Of a stretch of DNA of 64,000 nucleotides, positions 35,011 through 43,940 are shown piece after piece. The translations under genes were made by a program, and so were the position numbers. Positions within the stretch are counted from its first letter, which is position 1; each line of letters starts with the position of its first letter. The notes beneath the pieces are model-generated. The model was not told the DNA's origin. It saw only the letters and a program-made list of their open reading frames with translations, and ran no database searches. The DNA is from Saccharopolyspora soli (GTDB lineage Bacteria > Actinomycetota > Actinomycetes > Mycobacteriales > Pseudonocardiaceae), in assembly GCF_022678645.1 (NCBI RefSeq), contig NZ_JALBWV010000046.1, positions 1-64,000 of the forward strand, given 5' to 3'.

Positions 35011-36048
35011 ATGAGCTCTCCGCAGCCGCCGGACGGCGGTCAGCAGGGTTCGGACCAGATCTCGAACCGGATGGACCCGCAGGACCCCAACCAGGCTGGC
35101 AGCGACGCGACTCAGGTCGTGCGACCAGTGCAGTCGCCGGGCGCGCAGCCGCCGTCTGACTCGACGCAGGTCGTGCCGCCGTCGATGCAGCCGCCGCAAC
35201 CGATGTACCAGCAGCCCGGTCTGGCCGGACAGGGCGGCGCCGAGGCGACCGCGATGGTGCCGCCGTCGATGCAGCCGCCCCAGCCGATGTACCAGCAGCC
35301 GGGCACCCAGAGCCAGCCGGGCGGTTTCCCGGCCCAGCCGCAGCAGCCGGGCACGCCGGGTGGCGGCTTCCCAGCCCCGCAGGCGCAAGGTCCCTACGGC
35401 GCCCCACCCCCGCAGGCCCCTTACGGCCAACCTGCTCCGCAGGGCCAGGGCAACGCTGGGTTGGCGAAGACGGCCGCGATCCTGGGCATCGTGTTCGGTG
35501 CGCTGGGCCTGATCTTCGGCCTCATCAGCATCGTCGGTCTGGTCGCGTTGTCCGGCCTCGCTTCGCAGGCCGAGGAGTACGGCGTCGACATCCCGCCGAT
35601 GGGTCTGATGTACGCGCTGGTGGCGATCAGCTTCCTGGTGGCCATCGCCTACCTCGTCGGCGGCATCCTGCTGCTGAAGCGCAAGCCGATCGGCCCGCTG
35701 CTGGTCGGCGGTGCCGCGGCTGTCGGCGTGCTGGTCAACCTGATCAGCACGATCATGTACCCGGGCTTCACCGGTGTGGTCGGCATCCTGTTCGGCATCG
35801 CGCTGGCAGTGCTGGCCTTCCTGCCGGGCACTCGGCAGTGGGTGGCCGCCGGTCCCGGCGCGCCAGCTCCGGCCGCGGCCGGAGGCTACGGTCCGCCGCC
35901 GGGTGGCTTCGGCCAGCCCGGTCAGCAGCCGCCGCAGCAGTTCGGTCAGCCGGGTCCGCCGCCGCAGCAGTTCGGCCAGCCTGGCCAGCAGCCGGGTGGC
36001 TTCCCGCCGCCGCCCGGCGGCCAGCCGCCGCAGCCCCCGCAGTGGTGA
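35011..36048 (+). CDS. Proline-rich membrane protein (Pra-like)
   Basis: A 345-aa protein with a disordered Pro/Gln-rich N-terminus (to about residue 145) that contains the repeated unit PPSMQPPQPMYQQPG twice. Four transmembrane helices (about 150-290) follow, then another Pro/Gly/Gln-rich tail. Position between cbs and metB and this composition match the M. tuberculosis proline-rich antigen gene pra (Rv1078). The function is unknown. AGGACACCCG precedes ATG 35011. Confidence 0.82.
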   Translation: MSSPQPPDGGQQGSDQISNRMDPQDPNQAGSDATQVVRPVQSPGAQPPSDSTQVVPPSMQPPQPMYQQPGLAGQGGAEATAMVPPSMQPPQPMYQQPGTQSQPGGFPAQPQQPGTPGGGFPAPQAQGPYGAPPPQAPYGQPAPQGQGNAGLAKTAAILGIVFGALGLIFGLISIVGLVALSGLASQAEEYGVDIPPMGLMYALVAISFLVAIAYLVGGILLLKRKPIGPLLVGGAAAVGVLVNLISTIMYPGFTGVVGILFGIALAVLAFLPGTRQWVAAGPGAPAPAAAGGYGPPPGGFGQPGQQPPQQFGQPGPPPQQFGQPGQQPGGFPPPPGGQPPQPPQW

Positions 36049-36062
36049 CGAACTGATCTCCC

Positions 36063-36100
36063 GAAGCGGCCCCGTGACCTGCCCGGTCCGGGGCCGCTTC
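36063..36100 (+). terminator. Hairpin after the proline-rich gene
   Basis: GAAGCGGCCCCG (36063-36074) pairs perfectly with its complement (36089-36100) around a 14-base loop, 15 bases after the stop. There is no T tract. Confidence 0.7.
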
Positions 36101-36227
36101 GCTGTCCTCGGGCGCAGGCATCCCGTTCCCGGCTTATCGGGGTCCAAATTTCCCTGAAATTGGGAAGGCGGCGTCTCGTGCGCATCCCCTGGATGCGGTT
36201 GGCCGCGCGGGTCGTACGCTGCTCCAC

Positions 36228-37367
36228 ATGAGTGACGGCTTTGCCACCCGCGCTATTCATGCGGGCCAGGAGGCTGACCCGACCACTGGTTCGGTCATCG
36301 TGCCGATCCACGCCACGTCGACCTATGCCCAGGACGGGGTGGGCGGTCTGCGCGCGGGTTACGAGTACTCCCGCACCGGAAACCCGACCCGCACCGCGCT
36401 GGAGGAATGTCTGGCCGAGCTGGAAGGCGGCCGACACGCCCGTGCGTTCGCCTCGGGCATGGCGGCCACCGATGCGGTGCTGCGGGCGACGCTGCGTCCA
36501 GGCGACCACCTGGTCATCCCCGACGACGCCTACGGCGGGACGTTCCGGCTGGTGGACAAGGTGCTGTCCGGTTGGGGCATCGAGTACACCCCGGCCCAAG
36601 TGTCCAATGTGGATTCAGTGCGGGCGGCGATCCGGCCCAACACCAAGGTGATCTGGGTCGAGACGCCCACCAACCCGCTGCTCAACGTCGGTGACATCGC
36701 CGCACTCGCGCAGGTTTCCCGCGATGCGGGCACGAAGCTGGTCGTGGACAACACCTTCGCCTCGCCGTACCTGCAGCAGCCGCTGGAGCTCGGCGCGAAC
36801 GTGGTGGTGCATTCGACCACCAAGTACCTCGGCGGGCACTCCGACGTGGTAGGCGGCGTGGTGATCACCTCGGACGACGAGCTGGCCGAGCAGGTGGCGT
36901 TCCTGCAGAACGGCGCGGGCGCGGTGCCCAGTCCGTTCGATGCCTGGCTGACGTTGCGCGGGATCAAAACCCTCGCGGTGCGGATGGAGCGGCACAGCGC
37001 CAATGCCGAGCGGATCGCCGCCGCGCTGGTCGGGCACCCGAAGGTCGCGAAGGTGTACTACCCGGGTCTGCCGCAGCACCCCGGCCACGAGGTGGCGGCG
37101 AAGCAGATGCGCCACTTCGGCGGGATGATCTCGTTCGCGCACGCCGACGGCGAGGAGGCGGCGATCGCGGTCTGCGCGCGCACCCGGCTGTTCACCTTGG
37201 CGGAGTCGCTAGGCGGGGTCGAGTCGTTGATCGAGCACCCCGGCCGGATGACGCACGCGAGCACGGCGGGCTCGATGCTGCAGGTCCCGGCGAACCTGGT
37301 CCGCCTCTCGGTGGGCATCGAAGACGCGGACGACCTGGTCGAAGACATCCGCACGGCCCTCGGCTGA
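36228..37367 (+). CDS. metB: Cystathionine gamma-synthase/lyase family enzyme
   Basis: A 379-aa Cys/Met-metabolism PLP enzyme. The PLP lysine is in STTKYLGGHSDVVGG and the YEYSRTGNPT active-site segment is near the N-terminus. In methionine biosynthesis it joins O-succinyl- or O-acetylhomoserine with cysteine; related enzymes cleave cystathionine. Proximity to cbs and the match to Rv1079 support metB. Gamma-lyase activity cannot be excluded by sequence. Confidence 0.9.
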   Translation: MSDGFATRAIHAGQEADPTTGSVIVPIHATSTYAQDGVGGLRAGYEYSRTGNPTRTALEECLAELEGGRHARAFASGMAATDAVLRATLRPGDHLVIPDDAYGGTFRLVDKVLSGWGIEYTPAQVSNVDSVRAAIRPNTKVIWVETPTNPLLNVGDIAALAQVSRDAGTKLVVDNTFASPYLQQPLELGANVVVHSTTKYLGGHSDVVGGVVITSDDELAEQVAFLQNGAGAVPSPFDAWLTLRGIKTLAVRMERHSANAERIAAALVGHPKVAKVYYPGLPQHPGHEVAAKQMRHFGGMISFAHADGEEAAIAVCARTRLFTLAESLGGVESLIEHPGRMTHASTAGSMLQVPANLVRLSVGIEDADDLVEDIRTALG

Positions 37368-37372
37368 CCCCC

Positions 37373-37401
37373 GGACCGCCCGCCGACTCGGCGGGCGGTC
37401 C
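37373..37401 (+). terminator. Hairpin after metB
   Basis: A perfect 12-base-pair GC stem (GGACCGCCCGCC and complement) with the loop GACTC begins six bases after the metB stop. Confidence 0.75.
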
Positions 37402-37561
37402 CAGGCCCAACTACCGCAAGCAACGACGCTGCGGGGCTCGTCGGTCCCGGAAGCAGGACCGGTGGTCTGGTTTGCGCCGATTGGGAAGGTTGCTCCTGGG
37501 TAAAAACGTTCTGCCGTGGGCTGTGCGGGTGGCGGTTGTCGTCCGTTGAGCGGACTCCGGG

Positions 37562-37813
37562 TCAGCGTTCGAGGGCTGGGTCAGTGCTGCCGAGCGGGCG
37601 GACTTCGGTTGGGTGGCGCGGGCTGACCGGGAGGTCGTCGGACTTCAGGCAGCCGCCGATCAGTTCCACCACGCCGTCCTCCGCGCGGTACACACCCGGC
37701 TCGTCGCAGCCCGAGTTCAGAACCGCCAACACCGCCGCTCCGGACAGTGCTGCGGCGGTGACAATACCGGTGACCAGCGGGAACGCGCGGTTCGTTGGGG
37801 TCAGCCGCGTCAT
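37562..37813 (-). CDS. Small membrane-anchored exported protein
   Basis: An 83-aa protein. One hydrophobic segment (about residues 11-34, FPLVTGIVTAAALSGAAVLAVL) is followed by a short outer domain with two cysteines (GCDEPG, GGCLKSD) that could form a disulfide. GGGAGG lies about five bases before ATG 37813. It is divergent from ilvA by 229 bases. The family is not recognised. Confidence 0.6.
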   Translation of the reverse strand: MTRLTPTNRAFPLVTGIVTAAALSGAAVLAVLNSGCDEPGVYRAEDGVVELIGGCLKSDDLPVSPRHPTEVRPLGSTDPALER

Positions 37814-38042
37814 GCTACCTCCCGTGTGTGGCCCCGACGCCGACATCGCGCGGCGGCTCCCGCACCCGAGCTGGTGTTCGCGAGTGATCGCATAGCCCCC
37901 TCCGCGACAGCCTCCCCCGACAGCCCTTTCGCGACGGCCCTCCTCCGATGATGCCGTCAAACCGCGGGCATCCGACCGCTTCTTCGAGGGTACCGAACGT
38001 CCAGCCCGAGTAACCCGCGATTCGCGGTGGCACGATTGGCGC

Positions 38043-39254
38043 ATGCGGCTGGTCGATTTGGACCAAATCCGGGCCGCGAGCGAGGAGCTCGCCGGGGTAG
38101 CGCGGCGAACCCCCATCGAGCATTGCCGGGTGCTCGGCGCGCATTGCGGCGGCGAAGTCTTCCTCAAGTGCGAAAACCTCCAGCGCACCGGCTCGTTCAA
38201 ACTCCGCGGCGCCTATGTCCGACTGCACGCGCTGGACGAGGTGCGGCGCGCTGCCGGGGTGGTCGCGGCAAGCGCGGGGAACCACGCGCAGGGCGTCGCG
38301 CTCGCTGCATCGTTGCTCGGCATTCCGGCCACGGTGTTCATGCCCGAACGCGTTCCGCTGCCCAAGCTCGCGGCCACCAAGGCGTACGGCGCGAACGTCC
38401 GGCTGCACAGCGGGACGTTGGCGGAGACGATGGCCGCCGCCGAGCAGTACGCGCGGCGGACTGGCGCGGAATTCATCCACCCCTACGACCACCCGGACAT
38501 CGTCGCGGGTCAGGGCACTGTTGGACTGGAGATCCTGGAGCAGTTGCCCGCAGTGCGCACCATCGTGGTGCCCACCGGCGGCGGTGGCTTGGTCGCCGGG
38601 ATCGCCGCCGCGGTCAAGGCCGAGCATCCGCACGTCAAGGTGGTCGCGGTGCAGGCCGAGCAGGCGGCGGCGTGGCCCGTTTCGCTCGCGGCGGGCAAAC
38701 CGGTGCGGCTGGCCGAAACCCCGACGATGGCCGACGGCATCGCCGTCGCCGAGCCCGGTCCGGTGCCGTTCGCGCATGTGGCCGAACTGGTCGATGGCGT
38801 GCTCACGGTCAGCGAGGAGGCCCTGTCGCGGGCCCTGCTGCTGTGCCTGGAACGGACGAAGCTGGTGGTCGAGCCAGCCGGGGTCGCTTCGGTCGCGGCG
38901 TTGCTGGAGCATCCCGAGCAGGTCACTTCGCCGACCGTGGCGGTGCTTTCCGGCGGCAACATCGATCCCTTGCTGCTGCTCCAGCTGATCCAGCACGGCA
39001 TGACCTCGGCGGGCCGCTACCTGTCCTTGCGCGTGCGGCTGCCGGATCAGCCCGGTTCGCTGGCGGGCTTGCTGGCGAAACTGGGCGAGCTGACCGCGAA
39101 CGTGCTCGACATCGAGCACTCCCGCATCTCCGGGGCCTTGGCGCTGGGCGAGGTCGACGTCGAGATCTCCCTGGAAACCCGTGGCCCCGAGCACCGCGAA
39201 CACGTCGTCGCCGAACTCGAATCCGCGGGTTTCACCGTCGTCGCCAAGCGCTGA
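38043..39254 (+). CDS. ilvA: Threonine ammonia-lyase
   Basis: A 403-aa PLP enzyme converting threonine to 2-oxobutanoate. The PLP lysine is in TGSFKLRGA and the glycine-rich phosphate loop is PTGGGGLVAG. The last 80 residues form an ACT-like domain (RYLSLRVRLPDQPGSLAGLL), as in the catabolic/TdcB-ACT type, rather than the double regulatory domain of classical biosynthetic IlvA. It ends eight bases before the convergent hppD stop. Confidence 0.92.
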   Translation: MRLVDLDQIRAASEELAGVARRTPIEHCRVLGAHCGGEVFLKCENLQRTGSFKLRGAYVRLHALDEVRRAAGVVAASAGNHAQGVALAASLLGIPATVFMPERVPLPKLAATKAYGANVRLHSGTLAETMAAAEQYARRTGAEFIHPYDHPDIVAGQGTVGLEILEQLPAVRTIVVPTGGGGLVAGIAAAVKAEHPHVKVVAVQAEQAAAWPVSLAAGKPVRLAETPTMADGIAVAEPGPVPFAHVAELVDGVLTVSEEALSRALLLCLERTKLVVEPAGVASVAALLEHPEQVTSPTVAVLSGGNIDPLLLLQLIQHGMTSAGRYLSLRVRLPDQPGSLAGLLAKLGELTANVLDIEHSRISGALALGEVDVEISLETRGPEHREHVVAELESAGFTVVAKR

Positions 39255-39262
39255 CCGCCGGA

Positions 39263-40468
<1,206 letters not shown>

Positions 40469-40623
40469 GATGTCCTCCCGCGTGGTTCGCCGAAGTGCTG
40501 CTGGAAATCAGCGTGCGCTCGACCGGTCATCCTGAGCAACAGTCGTTGATTTCGTTGTACAAACTGATCAGTATTTGATCCGAACAGCTGGATCGATTGG
40601 TCAACCTGAGTAGGAGATGTGAC
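40469..40623. promoter_or_regulatory. hppD/Lrp divergent control region
   Basis: This is the 155-base intergenic region between hppD and its divergent Lrp-type regulator. It holds the palindrome TTGTACAA (40555-40562) and nearby TGATC copies on both sides of GTATT (40566-40580). These are plausible binding sites for the adjacent Lrp protein. Confidence 0.4.
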
Positions 40624-41109
40624 GTGGCTCCCAATGCCGAGGGCGTGGACGCGCTCGACGCGCGACTGCTGCTGTTGCTCTCCGACGAGCCCCGGCTCGG
40701 GGTGCTGGAGTGCTCGCGGCGGCTCGGCGTCGCACGCGGCACCGTGCAGGCCCGGATGGATCGGTTGGTGCAGCGCGGCATCCTGCTGGGGTTCCCACCG
40801 GAGCTGGACCTGGCGGCGCTGGGCTACGGCCTGACGGCCTTCGCGGTGCTGGAGATCGCCCAGGGGCAACGCGGCCCGGTGGCCGAGCGGCTCGCGGCCA
40901 TCGACGAGGTGTGCGAGGTGCACGCGACGACCGGCCAGGGCGACCTGTTCGTCCGGATGGTCGCCCGTTCCAACGCTGACCTGCAGCGCGTCATCGACGA
41001 GGTCGTCGGGGTGCCCGGAGTGCGGCGCACATCGACCTCGATCGCCCTGTCCACCCCGGTGGCGCCACGTGTCCGGCCCCTGCTCGAACGCCTGGCCGCG
41101 GAGTCATGA
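40624..41109 (+). CDS. Lrp/AsnC-family regulator of hppD
   Basis: A 161-aa Lrp/AsnC protein with an N-terminal helix-turn-helix (residues about 8-55, LECSRRLGVARGTVQARMDRL) and a C-terminal RAM/ACT-like effector domain (about 70-150). GTG 40624 has AGGAG seven bases upstream and is preferred to TTG 40597. Its divergent position next to hppD suggests control of tyrosine catabolism in response to an aromatic amino acid (inference). Confidence 0.9.
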   Translation: MAPNAEGVDALDARLLLLLSDEPRLGVLECSRRLGVARGTVQARMDRLVQRGILLGFPPELDLAALGYGLTAFAVLEIAQGQRGPVAERLAAIDEVCEVHATTGQGDLFVRMVARSNADLQRVIDEVVGVPGVRRTSTSIALSTPVAPRVRPLLERLAAES

Positions 41110-41154
41110 CCGCTTGCCTTTGCACCCTTCGGCGCGGCATGCGACTGGCAGTAC

Positions 41155-41178
41155 TGCCGATTTCGCGCGAAATCGGCA
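41155..41178. repeat. Perfect 24-base palindrome
   Basis: TGCCGATTTCGC is followed directly by its exact reverse complement with no loop. The core ATTTCGCGCGAAAT resembles that of 5443-5470. It lies 45 bases after the Lrp stop. It is a possible operator or dispersed repeat. Confidence 0.6.
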
Positions 41179-41202
41179 CGCAAGACACCACCCCGCAAAG
41201 CA

Positions 41203-41232
41203 CTGCGGGCGCCCCAGTCGGGACGCCCGCAG
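41203..41232 (+). terminator. Hairpin with T-rich tail
   Basis: CTGCGGGCGCCCC pairs with GGGACGCCCGCAG (one mismatch), and the following 35 bases are T-rich. It lies between the convergent Lrp and greA genes. Confidence 0.65.
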
Positions 41233-41319
41233 CGTGAGTGTCTGTCTTTGTTCTTGTTTTTGAAGCGGCGAAGCAGCTCAGCCCACCTACGGCGCTTGCA
41301 GCGCCGATCCGATGTGGGC

Positions 41320-41808
41320 TCAGCCGCCGAACGGTTCGGCTTTGACCAGGGTCACCGTCATGGTGCCGCCGTTGGGCAGCTCGTATTCCCGGGTCTCGCC
41401 TTCCTTCGCATCCAGCAGCGCCCGGCCCAGCGGGGAGTTGGGGGAGTAGACCTCCAGTTCGCCGTGCGCGCCCTCTTCGCGGGTCGCCAGCAGGAACTTC
41501 TCGGTCTCGTCCTCGCCGTCGTAGCGGACGGTCAACACCGAGCCGGGCTTGGCGATGCCCGATTCGGTGGGCACGTCGCCGACCTTGGCGGTGCGAAGCA
41601 ATTCCTGCAGCTGGCGAATCCGGGATTCGATCTGGCCCTGCTCCTCGCGGGCGGCGTGATAACCGCCGTTCTCCCGGAGGTCGCCTTCCTCGCGGGCCTC
41701 GTTGATCTTCGCGGCGATCGCCGGGCGGTTGGCCACGAGCTCGTCCAGCTCAGCCTTGAGCCGGTCGTAAGCATCCTGGGTCAGCCAGGTCACCTGGGTC
41801 TCGCTCAC
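41320..41808 (-). CDS. greA: Transcription elongation factor GreA
   Basis: A 162-aa factor that stimulates transcript cleavage by backtracked RNA polymerase. The N-terminal coiled coil (about residues 10-80; the loop carries acidic residues, EEGDLRENGGYHAAREEQG) and the C-terminal FKBP-like domain (SPLGRALLDAKEGETREYELPNG) are both clear. GTG 41808 follows GAGGAG at eight bases. It matches Rv1080c in position and orientation. Confidence 0.95.
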   Translation of the reverse strand: MSETQVTWLTQDAYDRLKAELDELVANRPAIAAKINEAREEGDLRENGGYHAAREEQGQIESRIRQLQELLRTAKVGDVPTESGIAKPGSVLTVRYDGEDETEKFLLATREEGAHGELEVYSPNSPLGRALLDAKEGETREYELPNGGTMTVTLVKAEPFGG

Positions 41809-41999
41809 GGTCACCACTCCTCGTCGACTGCGGCCCGCACTTTCCGCGGGCCAATTGCATTTCCGCGCTTTTATTTCCCGGCTATAGCCAAGGAACGGAA
41901 AAACACGGCCCGCGCGGGGCCGTGCTGAGGACGACGATAGCACGGAGTAGCACGTCCAGGGACTGGATTTTCCCAGCGCCCGACGTGGTACGCCGCTGT

Positions 42000-42437
42000 T
42001 CACCCAGTTGGCCGTGTGTGGGTGGACAAATATTCAGGAACGTTGTAAGTGCAGCCGTACACCTCCCCGATAGTCGCTCGGGCGGAGGTCCGCAACACAG
42101 TGTCCTGTCTCGCGGTGCCACTCGCAGGTTGGATCAGCACTTCTTTGCGACCGACTTCCTCACCGGATTCGGCGCGGGCGCGCACCACGCAGTCGGCGGG
42201 CCGCTGCGGTTCGTCGCGCTGGACTTCGAGCACGATGCGCACCGACTGGTCGTCGAGCACGTCGAAGGCGACCTGCTTGCCCTGGATGGGCGCGCTGCCG
42301 AGGTTCTGGTAACCCACGTACGCCACACCGACCATCACGATCAGCACGAGCCCGGTCAGCAGCCAGCGAAGGCCGGGGCGTGGGCGCGTGCGACCACGCG
42401 ATCCGTACCGGTCCTGCGGGATCTGCTGGTTCGTCAC
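42000..42437 (-). CDS. DUF4307-like membrane protein
   Basis: A 145-aa protein with one transmembrane helix (about residues 27-47, WLLTGLVLIVMVGVAYVGYQ) and an extracytoplasmic beta-rich domain with two cysteines (ADCVVRARA, VYGCTYN). It corresponds to Rv1081c and the DUF4307 family by position and form. The function is unknown. GTG 42437 is chosen at the start of homology-like sequence; the frame is open far upstream. It is co-directional with greA 191 bases away. Confidence 0.8.
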   Translation of the reverse strand: MTNQQIPQDRYGSRGRTRPRPGLRWLLTGLVLIVMVGVAYVGYQNLGSAPIQGKQVAFDVLDDQSVRIVLEVQRDEPQRPADCVVRARAESGEEVGRKEVLIQPASGTARQDTVLRTSARATIGEVYGCTYNVPEYLSTHTRPTG

Positions 42438-42632
42438 CGGCCTGGGCAGCCTTTCGACTTCGGTCCTCGCCGCCGCCTGCACCCGGTGAAGCGGGGGCTG
42501 GCGCCGGGAATGTCGGGCCGACCGGGAACAATGGGGGCCGACATCCTCGTTGATTATCCCTGGGGTGTTCCGCGGCCTGTCATGCGGGGCCGTGTCCACG
42601 AGAGTTGCTGCAAGCGGGAGGACTACCGGGCG

Positions 42633-43514
42633 ATGGCGGACAAGCTGCGGCTGATGACGGTGCACGCGCACCCGGACGACGAGTCCAGCAAGGGAGCCGC
42701 GACTACCGCGCGTTACGTGGCCGACGGGCACGAGGTGCTGGTGGTCACCTGTACTGGGGGCGAAGCGGGCAGCATCCTCAACCCGGCGATGGACCGACCG
42801 GAGGTGGCCGCGAACCTGCCGGAGATCCGCCGCGCGGAGATGGCAGAGGCGGCCAAGATCCTCGGCGTGCAGCACCACTGGCTGGGCTTCGTCGACTCCG
42901 GGCTGCCGGAGGGCGACCCGCCACCGCCGCTGCCGGAGGGCGTGTTCGCCACGGTGCCGGTCGAGGTCAGCACCGGCGAGCTGGTCAAGGTGATGCGCGA
43001 GTTCCGGCCGCACGTGGTGATCACCTACGACGAGAACGGCGGCTACCCGCACCCGGACCACATCCGGTGCCACGAGATCTCGGTGGCGGCCTTCGACGCC
43101 TCCGGTGACCCCGACCTGTTCCCGGACGCGGGCGAGCCGTGGCAGCCGCTGAAGCTGTACTACTCGCACGGCTTCTCCCGCAAGCGCATGGAGCTGTTCC
43201 ACGAGGCGCTGCTGGCACGTGGCATGGAGTCGCCGTACGGCGAGTGGCTGGCCAAGTGGGATTCGACCCGTCCGGATCCGGACGGGCGGGTTACCACGCG
43301 GGTCGAGTGCGGGGAATACTTCGAGAGGCGCGACGACGCGTTGCGCGCCCACGCTACCCAGATCGACCCGACGAGCCGCTGGTTCGCGGTCCCGCTCGAC
43401 GTCCAGCGCGAGCAGTGGCCGACCGAGGACTACGAGCTGGTGCGCTCCCTGGTCGACACCACGTTGCCGGAGGACGACCTGTTCTCCGGCGTGCAGGAGA
43501 AGGTGTGCGCATGA
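42633..43514 (+). CDS. mca: Mycothiol S-conjugate amidase
   Basis: A 293-aa zinc amidase of the LmbE/PIG-L family that cleaves mycothiol S-conjugates to release mercapturic acids and GlcN-Ins in detoxification. Zinc ligands are in VHAHPDDESSKG and in YPHPDHIRCHE. The region YSHGFSRKRMELFHEALLARG distinguishes Mca from MshB. It matches Rv1082. The ATG stop-start overlap (ATGA) couples it to the next gene. GGGAGG lies 11-16 bases upstream of ATG 42633, a long spacing. Confidence 0.94.
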   Translation: MADKLRLMTVHAHPDDESSKGAATTARYVADGHEVLVVTCTGGEAGSILNPAMDRPEVAANLPEIRRAEMAEAAKILGVQHHWLGFVDSGLPEGDPPPPLPEGVFATVPVEVSTGELVKVMREFRPHVVITYDENGGYPHPDHIRCHEISVAAFDASGDPDLFPDAGEPWQPLKLYYSHGFSRKRMELFHEALLARGMESPYGEWLAKWDSTRPDPDGRVTTRVECGEYFERRDDALRAHATQIDPTSRWFAVPLDVQREQWPTEDYELVRSLVDTTLPEDDLFSGVQEKVCA

Positions 43515-43816
43515 GTGCACGGGAAACGGTCGCCTACGTGCTGGCGCAGGCACCGGCTCCGCCGAACGACCCAGGTGGCCAGGGCGAGGACTTCGGCAAG
43601 TCCTCCCCGGTCGGCTTGGTGCTGCTGATCTTGTTCGGCATCGCGGTGGTGTTCCTGATCCGTTCGATGACCAAGCACCTGAAGAAGGTCCCGGTGGTCT
43701 TCGACGAGCAGAAGGCAGCCGCAGCGGCCCCGGCGCGGGTGAAGCGGGCGGAGGCGACCCGAGAAGCCGAAACCGAGCAGAGCGAGGCGAAGCCCGACAA
43801 GGGCGAAGGCTCGTAG
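43511..43816 (+). CDS. Small membrane protein coupled to mca
   Basis: A 101-aa protein with one helix (about residues 33-51, PVGLVLLILFGIAVVFLIRS) and a Lys/Glu/Ala-rich cytoplasmic tail. It overlaps mca by four bases (ATGA) and matches Rv1083. The role is unknown, presumably linked to the amidase. Confidence 0.8.
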   Translation: MSARETVAYVLAQAPAPPNDPGGQGEDFGKSSPVGLVLLILFGIAVVFLIRSMTKHLKKVPVVFDEQKAAAAAPARVKRAEATREAETEQSEAKPDKGEGS

Positions 43817-43863
43817 CGGCGTTCCGCCGGGGACCCGCTCCGCAGCTCGGGATCACCACATCA

Positions 43864-43930
43864 AGTGATAGGTGAGGGGCACCCGTGCCCCAGTTACTTG
43901 GTCACGGGTGCCCCTCACCTCGAAAAGATC
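43864..43930 (-). repeat. Dispersed stem-loop repeat, family A, copy 2 (inverted)
   Basis: Arms 43870-43889 and 43901-43920 pair with one mismatch. The lead-in GATCTTTTCG is on the minus strand, so this copy is inverted relative to copies 1, 3 and 5. It lies between the convergent mca-linked gene and the EccC-like gene. Confidence 0.85.
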
Positions 43931-43940
43931 ACCTCTTGGG

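Noticed and set aside
33300..36227. SAM riboswitch before cbs or metB
   Set aside because: No recognisable SAM-binding core or conserved stems were seen in either leader.
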